NCBI RefSeq assembly: GCF_015999545.1
Contig: NZ_CP065546.1
Span: 1,798,001 to 1,862,000 of the forward strand
Direction: 5' to 3'
Origin: Lysinibacillus sp. JNUCC-52
Lineage (GTDB): Bacteria > Bacillota > Bacilli > Bacillales_A > Planococcaceae
Length of the DNA stretch: 64,000 nucleotides
Made by a program: the position numbers and the translations under genes. The notes under the pieces were generated by a model that worked only from the letters and a program-made list of their open reading frames with translations, searched no databases and was not told the origin of the DNA. This document shows positions 19,113-29,999 of this stretch, one piece after another (the first letter of the stretch is position 1; the number at the start of each line of letters is the position of its first letter).

Positions 19113-20582
19113 TTGTCACAATTAGAGACTCCATTGTTCGACGTATTACTAAAACATCGGAACAGACATCCAATTCAGTTCCATATTCCAGGCCATAAGA
19201 AAGGGCACGGTATGGATCCTGCTTTCCGAGAATTCGTCGGCGACAACGTTTTATCAATCGATTTAATTAACATTGCTCCACTAGACGACTTACATTCACC
19301 AAAAGGTGCAATCAAGGATGCACAAGCCCTTGCTGCAGAAGCCTTTGGTGCTGATCATACATTCTTTTCCGTTCAAGGTACTAGTGGCGCCATTATGACG
19401 ATGATTCTGACCGTCGTCGGTCCAGGTGATAAAATTCTAGTACCACGGAATGTTCATAAATCCATTATGTCAGCGATTGTTTTCGCTGGTGCCATTCCTA
19501 TTTTTATTCATCCTGAGGTAGATAGTGAATATGGCATTTCTCATGGTATTTCAGCAGAAGCTGTTGAAAAGGCATTAAATGCATACCCAGACGCAAAGGC
19601 TGTTCTTGTCATTAATCCAACATATTACGGCTTCTCAGCGGATTTAAAACGCATTGTCGAAATTGTCCATCGTCGTAATATACCAGTCGTTGTCGATGAA
19701 GCTCATGGTGTTCATATAAAATTCCATGACGAGCTTCCCTATTCAGCAATGGAGGCTGGCGCAGATATGGCTGCAACAAGCGTACATAAGCTTGGAGGCT
19801 CTATGACGCAAACTTCAATTTTAAATGTACGTGAAGGGTTAGTTTCTGCCAAACGTGTACAGGCTGTCTTTTCAATGCTGACAACAACGTCAACGTCCTA
19901 TCCTTTACTTGCGTCACTTGACACAGCTCGTCGTCAGCTAGCTATTCATGGCTATGATTTAATCGACGATGCACTGCGTTTAGCAAAAGATGCACGTAAA
20001 CGCATTAACCAAATTGCACATTTAAAATGTGCAGGTAAGGAAAAGCTTCACTCATCTGCAACATATGATATGGACCCATTGAAGCTGTTAATTAGTGTAA
20101 AGGACTTAGGTATTTCAGGTCACCAAGCTGAGGAGTGGCTTCGTCATAACGCAAATATCGAAGTGGAATTATCAGACTTATATAACATTTTATGTTTAGT
20201 GACATTAGCAGATACGAAAAAAGAAATTAATCTTCTGATCAATGCACTAGGTCGTATGTCAAAAGCTTTTGATTCAGAAGCTGCCATTACTGAAGCGGTT
20301 GTCAATGTTCCTGAAATTCCAGCACTTGCAATGTCACCTCGTGATGCATTTTATGCAGATACAGAGGTAGTCCCTCTTGCAGAGGCAGATAATTGCATTT
20401 GCGCTGAATTCATAATGGTTTATCCACCTGGAATTCCAATTTTTATTCCCGGGGAAATAATTACGCAAGAAAATATTCATTACATTCAAATGAATATTGA
20501 AGCTGGTTTACCAGTTCAAGGACCAGAAGATACAACATTAAAAACGATTCGTGTTATTAAAGAACGTAGAGCAATTATTTAA
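19113..20582 (+). CDS. speA: Orn/Lys/Arg decarboxylase family, probable arginine decarboxylase
   Basis: 489 residues from TTG 19113 (GAGGTGG 8 bases upstream); starting at the GTG 19101 would put the ribosome site inside the gene. PLP enzyme, fold type I: FHIPGHKKGHGMDPAFR, VQGTSGAIMTMI, VVDEAHGVH with the PLP Asp, and the Schiff-base Lys in TSVHKLGGSMTQTS. C-terminal domain with the MVYPPGIPIFIPGE motif. The B. subtilis counterpart makes agmatine, the first step of spermidine synthesis. A TATAAT box sits at 19063. The role fits with polyamine import by potABCD elsewhere in the window. Confidence 0.92.
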   Translation: MSQLETPLFDVLLKHRNRHPIQFHIPGHKKGHGMDPAFREFVGDNVLSIDLINIAPLDDLHSPKGAIKDAQALAAEAFGADHTFFSVQGTSGAIMTMILTVVGPGDKILVPRNVHKSIMSAIVFAGAIPIFIHPEVDSEYGISHGISAEAVEKALNAYPDAKAVLVINPTYYGFSADLKRIVEIVHRRNIPVVVDEAHGVHIKFHDELPYSAMEAGADMAATSVHKLGGSMTQTSILNVREGLVSAKRVQAVFSMLTTTSTSYPLLASLDTARRQLAIHGYDLIDDALRLAKDARKRINQIAHLKCAGKEKLHSSATYDMDPLKLLISVKDLGISGHQAEEWLRHNANIEVELSDLYNILCLVTLADTKKEINLLINALGRMSKAFDSEAAITEAVVNVPEIPALAMSPRDAFYADTEVVPLAEADNCICAEFIMVYPPGIPIFIPGEIITQENIHYIQMNIEAGLPVQGPEDTTLKTIRVIKERRAII

Positions 20583-20593
20583 CAATGCAACGC

Positions 20594-20690
20594 TACCTCT
20601 TCTGAATGCTAGTATTCAGTGATTTCCGTCACATATTGCGCTGTCCACTCGGTACACTGTAAGCTGCAAACTTGAGCAGGAGAGGCAGTA
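20594..20690 (+). repeat. long extragenic palindrome, copy C (diverged)
   Basis: CTACCTCTTCT...AGGAGAGGCAGTA ends pair; core CTCGGTACACTGTAAGCTGC at 20648-20667 resembles the other copies. Located just after speA. Confidence 0.6.
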
Positions 20691-20711
20691 CTACTTCTAT
20701 CAATAAATAAA

Positions 20712-20748
20712 AATAAAAGGTATCAAGTTAAACTCCTTGATACCTTTT
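20712..20748. terminator. bidirectional terminator between speA and the XRE gene
   Basis: AAAAGGTATCAAG / CTTGATACCTTTT with a short loop, between convergent genes. Confidence 0.88.
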
Positions 20749-20799
20749 ATCCACTATTCGAGCACCTCATTATGTCTACTAAACTTATTCAACTAATGA

Positions 20800-21588
20800 T
20801 TAAAAGTTATTTAACTTTTTTCTTAATTTATTTAATACTGTATTATTTAAGCGTTGAATATGTTCCTTATTTTTTACTAATATTCTATAAGAATCTATTA
20901 CTGACACTGTACGGATGAACAGGTACACCCCAACTGCAATAAATGCAATAAGTAATGGATAATAAGGCATTAACACGAATGCTGCTACAATTTCTTTTTT
21001 TACTAATAAAAATGAAATACCACCTGCTACAATTAAGCATAAGCCTACTACCATAATTGCTGTATTCTTTCTCTTCACTTCTTCGTACCTATTGCTCAAT
21101 TCTGTTAAGTAATTATGGTCAAATATTAATACTTCTCTTTTCAGAATAGAATAACGATCTTCCTCTATAAAGCCTGCTGCAATCGACCCAATTCCAAAAA
21201 CAACAATAATAGTAATGAAAATAGTATAAATTAATGGATCTTGTTTAAAAAGGAAATAAGGGATAGTAGATGCGATAAGCAAACTAAATCCTATAGCAAA
21301 ATACTTAGAAATTTTACGTTGTGATAAGACATATCCTTCCGCCATTTCTTTACTGACATAATAACTATGTTCATCTTCATGACTATGTTCAACAGTATCT
21401 TTTAACAAGTAATCTATTGACACTTCAAAAACATTGCCAAGCATTAAGAGTTTCTCGGTTTCAGGAAAACCTTGATCATTTTCCCACTTACTTATAGCTT
21501 GCCTAGTAGTATTTAATTTTTCAGCTAGTGCTTCTTGCGATAAACCTTTTTCTTTTCTTAGTTTAAAAAGTTTTTCACTAAATTTCAT
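20800..21588 (-). CDS. membrane-anchored XRE-type transcriptional regulator
   Basis: 262 residues. N-terminal helix-turn-helix (residues 8-62: LRKEKGLSQEALAEKLNTTRQAISKWENDQGFPE), then four membrane helices at about 97-115, 118-140, 174-193 and 200-228. GGGGAG lies before the ATG. Such proteins are usually regulators of neighbouring transport or stress genes, with the membrane part of unknown role. Neighbours give no clear target. Not part of the conserved Bacillus order. Confidence 0.85.
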   Translation of the reverse strand: MKFSEKLFKLRKEKGLSQEALAEKLNTTRQAISKWENDQGFPETEKLLMLGNVFEVSIDYLLKDTVEHSHEDEHSYYVSKEMAEGYVLSQRKISKYFAIGFSLLIASTIPYFLFKQDPLIYTIFITIIVVFGIGSIAAGFIEEDRYSILKREVLIFDHNYLTELSNRYEEVKRKNTAIMVVGLCLIVAGGISFLLVKKEIVAAFVLMPYYPLLIAFIAVGVYLFIRTVSVIDSYRILVKNKEHIQRLNNTVLNKLRKKLNNF

Positions 21589-21778
21589 ATATGGACTCCC
21601 CTTTCTGTTATTAAGTAAATTTTATTAAAACATTTCCTTTAATTCCATATTTCAGGGAGTGCACTTTGTCAATTTCAAGTTGCAACTGTGTTATTTGGCG
21701 CAATTTCTATTTTACGAAGCGAAAAATTAGATTAAGTATTGGTCAATACTTACAATATTTAAAAAGGGAGTGAATTGA

Positions 21779-22375
21779 ATGAATACATGGGATGAACGTT
21801 TTAAATCAGCGGAATATATTTATGGTGAACAACCAAATGCATTTATAGAAAACTATGTAGATAATTTAAAGGGGTATGTAAATGTAGCAGCATATGCTGA
21901 AGGCGAAGGTAGAAATGCGGTTTTTTTAGCATCTAAAGGGCATACAGTTACTGCATTCGATTACGCTAAAAGCGGTCTTGAGAAAACAGCACAGCTAGCA
22001 AGAAAGCATTGTGTTACAGTTAATACTCAACTTGTTGATTTACTGCAAGATGAATTACCAATCGAAAAATTTGACGCTGCGGTCATGGTTTTTGGTCATT
22101 TTCCTCAAGAACAGCAGCAAGCCGTTTTTAATCGTATTGTCCATTCTGTTAAACCTGGTGGTCGTATAATGATGGAATTATATTCCATATACCAACTACC
22201 CTATGCCACAGGTGGCCCACAAAATATAAATTTACTATATAATCCTATTTCTGTTCTTACTTGGTGTCAGCCCTATAAAATCATTCATTTTTTTACAGGC
22301 GAACAAATACGAAATGAAGGTAGCTTACACACTGGACTTGCGCATACCATTCAATTAATCATTGAAAAAAGTTAG
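21779..22375 (+). CDS. class I SAM-dependent methyltransferase, TehB-like
   Basis: 198 residues. N-terminus WDERFKSAEYIYGEQPN typical of the TehB-like group; motif I appears as AYAEGEGRNAVFLASKGHTVTAFDYAKSGL (the usual LDLGCGEGRN shifted to AEGEGRN, a recognised variant), followed by EKFDAAVMVFGHFPQ and KPGGRIMMELYS. No membrane segment. GGGAG precedes the ATG. Substrate unknown; relatives methylate tellurite or small thiol compounds. Confidence 0.85.
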   Translation: MNTWDERFKSAEYIYGEQPNAFIENYVDNLKGYVNVAAYAEGEGRNAVFLASKGHTVTAFDYAKSGLEKTAQLARKHCVTVNTQLVDLLQDELPIEKFDAAVMVFGHFPQEQQQAVFNRIVHSVKPGGRIMMELYSIYQLPYATGGPQNINLLYNPISVLTWCQPYKIIHFFTGEQIRNEGSLHTGLAHTIQLIIEKS

Positions 22376-22402
22376 ACAAGCTACACTTTGAAAAGACCAC
22401 AC

Positions 22403-22434
22403 CCCTTTACAAGCGCGTTTTATCTTGTAAAGGG
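22403..22434. terminator. bidirectional terminator between the methyltransferase gene and lrgB
   Basis: Stem CCCTTTACAAG / CTTGTAAAGGG with 10-base loop followed by CATTTTATT. Confidence 0.85.
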
Positions 22435-22441
22435 CATTTTA

Positions 22442-23119
22442 TTACATAAATAGATAAACAAAGAGCGGACATAGAAACGCCCCTATAATTGCTGTAAGCC
22501 CCATAGAAAGCGAGCCAACCGATAATTCTTGTTCACCATACTCTCGCAGTTTTACAAGCCCTACACCATGCGAAGCGCTTCCTATCGCTACACCTCTACT
22601 AACAGCAGAATCAATTTTTCCATATTTGATAACTAATGGCCCAATAATAGCTCCAACAAAACCTGCAATCATTACAAAAACCGCCGTTAAAGGAGGAATT
22701 CCACCAATTGTTTCACTTACTTGCATACCTACTGGTGTTGTTAACGACTTAGGCAAGGCTGTCAGCATCCAACTCTCCTTTACACCGATCCATTTTAGCA
22801 TGATAAAAATTGTAAGCAATCCTGTAACCATTGCTAGCATTATCCCTGAAAGAATTGAGTATTTATATTTCATAATAATAGCTCTTTGATTATAAAGTGG
22901 ATATGCGAGTGCCACAACAGCTGGACCGAGCATTTTTTGCAGCCATTCCCCACCTACCATATAGGTTGAATACGGAATTTGAAAGACGACTAAAATAACG
23001 GCGCTGACAATCGTTGTTGTCACTAATGGAATCATAATAGGATGCGGGAACCGTTGATAAAGCTTCGTAAATAAAACGAACAGCCCTATCGTACCAAGTA
23101 CAACTATAAGTTCAATCAA
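22442..23119 (-). CDS. lrgB: LrgB/CidB family antiholin-like membrane protein
   Basis: About 225 residues with 6-7 membrane segments and the family signatures PHPIMIPLVTT, LGPAVVALAYPLY, LTALPKSLTTPVGMQVSE and GSASHGVGLVKLREYGEQE. Start: TTG at 23119, with AAGGGAG 9 bases upstream and overlapping the lrgA stop; a longer frame begins at ATG 23149. With LrgA it forms the membrane pair linked in Staphylococcus and Bacillus to murein hydrolase control and pyruvate or by-product export. No LytTR two-component genes are adjacent. Confidence 0.88.
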   Translation of the reverse strand: MIELIVVLGTIGLFVLFTKLYQRFPHPIMIPLVTTTIVSAVILVVFQIPYSTYMVGGEWLQKMLGPAVVALAYPLYNQRAIIMKYKYSILSGIMLAMVTGLLTIFIMLKWIGVKESWMLTALPKSLTTPVGMQVSETIGGIPPLTAVFVMIAGFVGAIIGPLVIKYGKIDSAVSRGVAIGSASHGVGLVKLREYGEQELSVGSLSMGLTAIIGAFLCPLFVYLFM

Positions 23120-23555
23120 CAGATAATTCTCCCTTCCCCTCTTCAACATTTACTTCTTTTTCTTTTTTCGCTAATTCTCGTTTTTCAATTTGTTGGGTCA
23201 ACACGCCTGTTACATAAATGGCAATTAATGTGCTAGCAATTACAGCTAAAATAATGAACAGCCCAGTTGTGGACATTAATTCTGGATAATCAATAATACC
23301 AACCGTTGCTGGAATAAAAAATAATGTTAAAATGCCAATTAAAAAACTAGCACCATCTTGAATGTATTCTACTTTAATTATTTTAAAATTGAGTAAAAGT
23401 GCTAATAACAGTAATCCAATTACACTTCCAGGAAGCGGAATGTGCAAATACGAAACAATGCCCACACCAATGTAATAAAAAATATTGAGGATTGCAATTT
23501 GGACAATAATACGGACAGCACGCATTAAAATCATTGTAAATTTTTCGTTCAACAT
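23112..23555 (-). CDS. lrgA: LrgA/CidA family holin-like protein
   Basis: About 147 residues with four membrane segments and the CidA/LrgA motif YLHIPLPGSVIGLLLLALLLNFKIIKVEYIQDGA (residue guide). Charged C-terminal tail. The start is uncertain: ATG 23555 has AGAGGAG very close, GTG 23570 follows AGGGGG. Overlaps lrgB by a few bases, so the two are coupled. The pair is an insertion relative to the B. subtilis pdhD-speA interval. Confidence 0.85.
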   Translation of the reverse strand: MLNEKFTMILMRAVRIIVQIAILNIFYYIGVGIVSYLHIPLPGSVIGLLLLALLLNFKIIKVEYIQDGASFLIGILTLFFIPATVGIIDYPELMSTTGLFIILAVIASTLIAIYVTGVLTQQIEKRELAKKEKEVNVEEGKGELSVD

Positions 23556-23637
23556 TTCTCCTCTTTTCACCCCCTATTACGCTTATTCTACAACTGCAGG
23601 AATTTTCTGTCTATTATAATTTTAGAAAAACAATAGA

Positions 23638-23680
23638 AAAAAGAGTCAACCTAAAACTTAATAGGTTGCTCCTTTTCATG
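23638..23680 (-). terminator. terminator after the SDR gene
   Basis: Stem GAGCAACCT / AGGTTGACTC on the minus strand followed by a T-run. Confidence 0.7.
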
Positions 23681-23787
23681 CAATAACCTCTTAATAGCGC
23701 AAACTTTCTCCAATATTTTATGGAAAATAAAAGGAAGAAAAACGTCAATACTTTAGTGTGTTTTGCTTATCAGTTTTTGTCGGTAAA

Positions 23788-24570
23788 CTATAAGGCGTGT
23801 CCTGAACCACCGTCTATATTAACAGCAGTACCCGTCACATAACTCGCTGCATCTGAAACTAAAAAAGTTATGACATTTGCCGCCTCTTGGGTTTCTCCTA
23901 CACGGCCAAGCGGAATCGTTTGACCGACTTTTTGCGAATAGTCTTCCCACGATAGCTCTGGAGCATCTTTTTTCCATCGCTGTTCAATTTGATCACTTCG
24001 AATTAAACCAATACAGACCGAATTCACACGGATATTATCTTTCCCTAAGTCCTTGCTCATCGCCTTCGTTAACGCTAGTCCAGCCGCACGACTCACCGTT
24101 GTAGGAAGGGAACTTGCAGGAGGCGTTTTAGCCATTACAGCCGTTACATTAACAATTGCTCCACCGCCAACCTTTCGCATATGGGGCACTGCATATTTGG
24201 AACAGTTAATCGCACCGAATACTTTTAAATCAATATCAGCTTGCCACACTTCACTGCTAACCGTTTCAAATGGATTGGCTGACGCTGTACCCGCATTATT
24301 AATAACAATATCAATACGCCCAAAATGCTCTACTGTACGCTCTATAAGTCTCTTACAATCTTTTTCCTTTGTGATATCTGTCGGAACAATTAACACTTCC
24401 TCGCCCGTTTCGTTTTTAATGCATCCAGCGGCTACTTGTAGCTGTTTTTCGCCGCGTGCACTAATAACTACCTTCGCGCCTTCTTTCACTAGCTGCATCG
24501 CCGTATAATAGCCAATACCTTTACTTGAACCAGTAATAATCGCCACTTTTCCCTTTAAGCCTAATTCCAT
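23788..24570 (-). CDS. SDR-family protein with altered catalytic residues
   Basis: 260 residues, Rossmann fold: TGSSKGIG cofactor loop (14-21), NNAG (91-94), and the C-terminal VTGTAVNIDGG. The active-site stretch is unusual. Where classical SDRs have N-I-S-S and Y-x-x-x-K, this protein reads NVTAVMAK...PTTVSRAAG, so by alignment by eye the catalytic Ser is Ala, the Tyr is Thr and the Lys is Arg. It may bind NAD(P) without normal dehydrogenase chemistry, or use another mechanism. Monocistronic, flanked by hairpins, between pdhD and lrgA. Confidence 0.85.
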   Translation of the reverse strand: MELGLKGKVAIITGSSKGIGYYTAMQLVKEGAKVVISARGEKQLQVAAGCIKNETGEEVLIVPTDITKEKDCKRLIERTVEHFGRIDIVINNAGTASANPFETVSSEVWQADIDLKVFGAINCSKYAVPHMRKVGGGAIVNVTAVMAKTPPASSLPTTVSRAAGLALTKAMSKDLGKDNIRVNSVCIGLIRSDQIEQRWKKDAPELSWEDYSQKVGQTIPLGRVGETQEAANVITFLVSDAASYVTGTAVNIDGGSGHAL

Positions 24571-24646
24571 TTCGTCCCACCCCTATTTTTTCGAATAGTC
24601 TTTCAATAGTTTTACTGTATCAAAGTTACTAAAATTATACAAAAAA

Positions 24647-24679
24647 ACGACTATAAAGCGTTTGTGCTTTATAGTCGTG
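24647..24679 (-). terminator. pdh operon terminator
   Basis: Perfect stem ACGACTATAAAGC / GCTTTATAGTCGT with 6-base loop and A/T flanks, 15 bp after the pdhD stop. Confidence 0.9.
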
Positions 24680-24693
24680 TTATATGTGTTAAA

Positions 24694-26109
24694 TTATTTT
24701 TTAGCTACAATATGGATTGGGTTGCCTAGTAATACTTCAGCAGCTTCCATTGTAATTTCACCTAAAGTTGGGTGAGCATGAATTGTTAACGCGATATCTT
24801 CAGCAGTCATGCCGCCTTCGATTGCTAAGCCCATTTCAGCGATCATATCAGATGCACCAGCACCTACGATTTGAGCACCAATTAATAAGCCATCTTCTTT
24901 ACGCGCAACTAGTTTCACAAAGCCTTCTGTTTGGTTCAATGCAAGTGCACGACCATTTGCTGCGAATGGGAATTTCGCTGCAGTATATTCAATACCTTCA
25001 GCTTTAGCTTGATCTTCGTTGTAGCCAACTGTCGCCATTTCTGGATCAGTGAAGCATACAGCAGGAACAGCTAAATAGTCTACGATTGATTTTTCGCCAG
25101 CGATTGCTTCAGCAGCAACTTTACCTTCATAAGAAGCTTTATGTGCAAGCTGTGGTCCCGCTACGATATCACCAATTGCATAAATGTTTGGAATGTTTGT
25201 ACGGCATTGTTTGTCAACATTAATTAGACCACGTTCGCCGAATTCAATTCCAACACCTTCAAGACCCATTTCATCTGTATTTGGACGACGACCAACAGTT
25301 ACTAATACATAATCAGCTTCGACTTTTTTCTCTTCTCCGCCAACTTCATATGTTACAACTACGCCGTTTTCTGTTTCTTCTACGCCTTTTGCAGATGCGT
25401 TTACTTCAATTTCAACGCCTTTCTTTTTAAGGCCTTTTTTAACGATTTGCGTCATTTGTTTTTCGAAACCAGCTAAAATGTCTTTGCCACCTTCGATAAT
25501 CGTTACTTGTGAACCTAGGTTTGCATAAGCTGAACCTAGCTCTGTACCGATGTAGCCTCCGCCGATAACCACTAATTTACCAGGTACTTCTTGTAAAGAA
25601 AGTGCGCCAGTAGAGTTTAGGACACGCTCAGAGAATTTAAAAGTTGGAATTTCAACTGGACGAGAACCTGTTGCGATAATCACATTGTTAAATGTGTAAG
25701 TTTGAGCAGATTCACCATTGATGATACGCACTGAATGAGCGTCAACGAAATATGCTTCACCTTGTACGATTTCAACTTTATTACCTTTAAGTAAGCCTTC
25801 AACACCGCCAGTTAATTTCTTAACAACGCTGTCTTTAAAAGCTTGCGCTTTTGAAAAGTCTAGTTTCACATCAGAAGCGATGATACCCATGTCATCTGAA
25901 TGTTTAGCATGCTCAAAGCGGTGACCAACTGAAATTAATGCTTTTGACGGAATACAACCTACGTTTAAGCACACACCACCAAGTACATTTTTTTCAACGA
26001 TTGTTACTTTTTGGCCAGTTTGAGCTGCACGAATTGCTGCTACATATCCTCCAGGACCTGAACCAATGACAAGAGTATCTGTTTCGATTGGGAAATCTCC
26101 TACTACCAT
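24694..26109 (-). CDS. pdhD: dihydrolipoyl dehydrogenase (E3)
   Basis: 471 residues, full length. FAD/NAD flavoprotein reoxidising dihydrolipoamide: FAD loop [15 protein letters not shown] (17-31), redox disulfide [17 protein letters not shown] loop [17 protein letters not shown], second FAD site YAIGD, and the catalytic HAHPTLGE near the C-terminus. Last gene of pdhABCD, 4 bp after pdhC. E3 is usually shared with the 2-oxoglutarate and branched-chain complexes. Confidence 0.97.
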   Translation of the reverse strand: MVVGDFPIETDTLVIGSGPGGYVAAIRAAQTGQKVTIVEKNVLGGVCLNVGCIPSKALISVGHRFEHAKHSDDMGIIASDVKLDFSKAQAFKDSVVKKLTGGVEGLLKGNKVEIVQGEAYFVDAHSVRIINGESAQTYTFNNVIIATGSRPVEIPTFKFSERVLNSTGALSLQEVPGKLVVIGGGYIGTELGSAYANLGSQVTIIEGGKDILAGFEKQMTQIVKKGLKKKGVEIEVNASAKGVEETENGVVVTYEVGGEEKKVEADYVLVTVGRRPNTDEMGLEGVGIEFGERGLINVDKQCRTNIPNIYAIGDIVAGPQLAHKASYEGKVAAEAIAGEKSIVDYLAVPAVCFTDPEMATVGYNEDQAKAEGIEYTAAKFPFAANGRALALNQTEGFVKLVARKEDGLLIGAQIVGAGASDMIAEMGLAIEGGMTAEDIALTIHAHPTLGEITMEAAEVLLGNPIHIVAKK

Positions 26110-26113
26110 TTTG

Positions 26114-27460
26114 TTACGCCTCCATTAATAATAATTCTGGCTCACTTAACAAACGCTTTAAGTGATTTAAAGCATTTTGCGCAGTGGCTCCATCGATCAT
26201 GCGATGATCAAAGCTCAATGATAATGCTAACACAGGTGCAGCTACAATTTCACCATTTTTTATTACAGGTTTTTCTGCAATTCGACCAATACCTAAAATT
26301 GCTACTTCAGGATGGTTAATTACTGGAGTAAACCATTGACCACCTGCAGAACCGATATTCGTAATAGACATTGATGCACCTTTCATTTCATGTGGCGCAA
26401 GTTTTCCATCACGTGCTTTTGTTGCTAAGTCATTAATTTCATTTGAAACTGCAAATACAGATTTGCGATCTGCATGCTTAATAACTGGAACTAGTAAGCC
26501 TTTTTCAGTATCTGCTGCAATACCAATATTGTAGTAATGCTTTTGAACGATTTCTTGTGTTGCATCATCTAATGAGCGGTTAAATTCTGGGAATTCACGC
26601 AATGTTGAAATAAGTGCTTTCACTACATATGGTAAATACGTTAATTTAACGCCTTTTTCAGCAGCGATATCTTTGAATTTTTTGCGATGTGCTACAAGAG
26701 CTGTTACATCAACTTCATCCATTAGTGTAACGTGTGGCGCTGTTTGTTTTGAATGTACCATCGCTTTAGCAATCGCTTTACGAATGCCAGACATTTTTTC
26801 ACGTGTTTCTGGGAAGTCGCCTTCAAGAACAACAGGCGCAGATGGTGCAGCTTCTTGTTGAACAACTGCTTCTTCATTTGCAACTGGTGCTTCTTCAGCC
26901 TGCACTGCTCCGCCGCCATTTAAGAAATTCTCAATATCTTCTTTTAAAATACGACCATTTTTGCCAGTACCCGCTACTTCATGAATATTGACATCATTAT
27001 CGCGAGCAAATTTACGAACTGAAGGCATTGCAATAACGCGTTTAGTACTATCCGCTGATTCTTGCTTTACCGCTACCTCTGCTGTTGCTGGAGCTGCTGG
27101 CGCTTCTTCTTTAGCAGCAGGTTCTTTAGCTACATCTTGACCAGCTTCAGCAGTTGACTGAACTTGTGCCTCTGTCTTCGCTTCCGCATGATCGTCACCT
27201 TTTAGCTTCATATCTTCATATCCAGGAGCATCTAAACGGATTAATACATCGCCAACAACAGCTACTGTACCTTCTGCTACTAATACTTCCTCTACTTTAC
27301 CTTCAACAGGTGAAGGAATTTCTACGACTGCTTTATCATTTTGTACTTCACAAAGGATATCGTCTTCTTTTACTGTATCTCCAGCTTTAACGAACCATTT
27401 TACAATTTCGCCTTCGTGAATACCCTCGCCGATATCCGGTAATCTGAATTCAAATGCCAT
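26114..27460 (-). CDS. pdhC: pyruvate dehydrogenase E2, dihydrolipoamide acetyltransferase
   Basis: 448 residues from ATG 27460 (AAAGGATGG upstream; the frame extends to 27493 without a better site). One lipoyl domain with the lipoyl-Lys in [13 protein letters not shown], an Ala/Glu/Lys-rich flexible linker, a peripheral subunit-binding domain ([27 protein letters not shown]), a second linker, and the catalytic domain with the active-site His in [12 protein letters not shown]. It forms the core that links E1 and E3. Confidence 0.97.
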   Translation of the reverse strand: MAFEFRLPDIGEGIHEGEIVKWFVKAGDTVKEDDILCEVQNDKAVVEIPSPVEGKVEEVLVAEGTVAVVGDVLIRLDAPGYEDMKLKGDDHAEAKTEAQVQSTAEAGQDVAKEPAAKEEAPAAPATAEVAVKQESADSTKRVIAMPSVRKFARDNDVNIHEVAGTGKNGRILKEDIENFLNGGGAVQAEEAPVANEEAVVQQEAAPSAPVVLEGDFPETREKMSGIRKAIAKAMVHSKQTAPHVTLMDEVDVTALVAHRKKFKDIAAEKGVKLTYLPYVVKALISTLREFPEFNRSLDDATQEIVQKHYYNIGIAADTEKGLLVPVIKHADRKSVFAVSNEINDLATKARDGKLAPHEMKGASMSITNIGSAGGQWFTPVINHPEVAILGIGRIAEKPVIKNGEIVAAPVLALSLSFDHRMIDGATAQNALNHLKRLLSEPELLLMEA

Positions 27461-27507
27461 GTGTACCCATCCTTTCTCTTTGCTCTTCTTCAAATATGCA
27501 AGCTACA

Positions 27508-28485
27508 TTAGAATGTTAAAACTTTTTTCGCTGTTTCCATTACATCTTTAAAATTCGGTAACCAAACACCTTCAGCTTGTGGGAATGGGTACACTGTATC
27601 TGGTGCTGCTACACGAAGAACAGGAGCTTCTAAGCTCAAAATAGCACGTTCTGTAATTTCAGCGACAACATTCGCAGCAATCCCTGCTTGTTTTTGTGCC
27701 TCTTGAACAACGATTGCTCGGCCTGTTTTCTCAACTGACGCAATGATTGTTTCAATATCAATTGGTTGAATTGTACGTAAATCAATAACTTCTACAGAAT
27801 GGCCTTCTTTTTCTAGTTCTTCTGCTGCTTTTAAGCTTTCGTGTACCATTAAGCCATAAGCAACAATCGTTAAATCTTTACCTTCTCGTTTTACATCAGC
27901 TTTACCTAGTGGAATTTCGTATGCTTCCTCAGGTACTTCTTCACGGAATGAACGGTATAATTTTAAATGCTCTAAGAAAATGACTGGATTATCATTTCGA
28001 ATAGAAGAAATGAGTAGCCCTTTCGCATCGTAAGGTGTTGAAGGAACAACCACTGTTAAACCTGGTTGAGCCGTCATTAAACTTTCTAAGCTGTCTGAGT
28101 GCATTTCTGGTGTATGCACACCACCACCGAATGGAGAACGAATTGTTACAGGTGCATTGTACACACCACCGCTACGGTAGCTTAAACGTGCTAATTGCCC
28201 ACTGATAGAATCCATTACCTCATAGACAAAGCCGAAAAATTGAATTTCTGGAACTGGACGGAATCCTTGAAGAGAAAGACCAATCGCTAACCCACCAATA
28301 CCTGACTCTGCTAATGGTGTATCGAATACTCGGTCAACACCAAATTCTTTTTGTAGGCCTTCAGTTGCACGGAAAACCCCACCATTGACGCCTATATCTT
28401 CCCCGAATAAAAGAACGTTTTCATCATTCTTTAATTCTGTGCGAAGAGCATCTGTAATTGCTTGAATCATCGTCATTTGTGCCAT
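27508..28485 (-). CDS. pdhB: pyruvate dehydrogenase E1 beta subunit
   Basis: 325 residues, usual length. Transketolase pyrimidine-binding fold: [60 protein letters not shown]-terminal domain [17 protein letters not shown] start 3 bp after pdhA, so E1 subunits are made together. Confidence 0.97.
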   Translation of the reverse strand: MAQMTMIQAITDALRTELKNDENVLLFGEDIGVNGGVFRATEGLQKEFGVDRVFDTPLAESGIGGLAIGLSLQGFRPVPEIQFFGFVYEVMDSISGQLARLSYRSGGVYNAPVTIRSPFGGGVHTPEMHSDSLESLMTAQPGLTVVVPSTPYDAKGLLISSIRNDNPVIFLEHLKLYRSFREEVPEEAYEIPLGKADVKREGKDLTIVAYGLMVHESLKAAEELEKEGHSVEVIDLRTIQPIDIETIIASVEKTGRAIVVQEAQKQAGIAANVVAEITERAILSLEAPVLRVAAPDTVYPFPQAEGVWLPNFKDVMETAKKVLTF

Positions 28486-28488
28486 AGG

Positions 28489-29607
<1,119 letters not shown>

Positions 29608-29673
29608 TCACATCTCCCTTTCAACTGTATTAAAATAAATCACTTTTTAACTAGTACAACTTATTCTTAGCAC

Positions 29674-29704
29674 TCAGTATACTGAATAAAATACTGTCGG
29701 TCAA
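29674..29704 (-). promoter_or_regulatory. pdhA promoter with overlapping palindrome
   Basis: On the minus strand TTGACC (29699-29704), 17-bp spacer, TATACT (29676-29681). A perfect 12-bp palindrome TCAGTATACTGA (29674-29685) covers the -10 box, a plausible repressor or activator site. Confidence 0.75.
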
Positions 29705-29999
29705 TCATATATTACGCCTGATACTAAAGAATTTTTCTACAAAAACGATTATTATAAACTGTTCCATACTGTATTACTAACTAAGTAAATCTGTATTACA
29801 ACAACATTCATCAAGCGCACAAACATTACGTTTCAATACATAATTACCAATAGTAGAATACCCCAGTTCTCTATAATCTAATAGCAACATAAAATATTTT
29901 TAAGTTTATTCAAATAAAGTCTTTTTTCATGTGCATGTTTCGATGCGTGATGTATACTTATAAGTAAGGTAATACAAAGATTGAAAGGAAGATTTACTC
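29705..29999. other. region between pdhA and def
   Basis: Divergent control region, AT-rich, without a supported gene. A TATACT box at 29953-29958 with a weak -35 may drive def; nothing else is recognisable. Confidence 0.5.
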
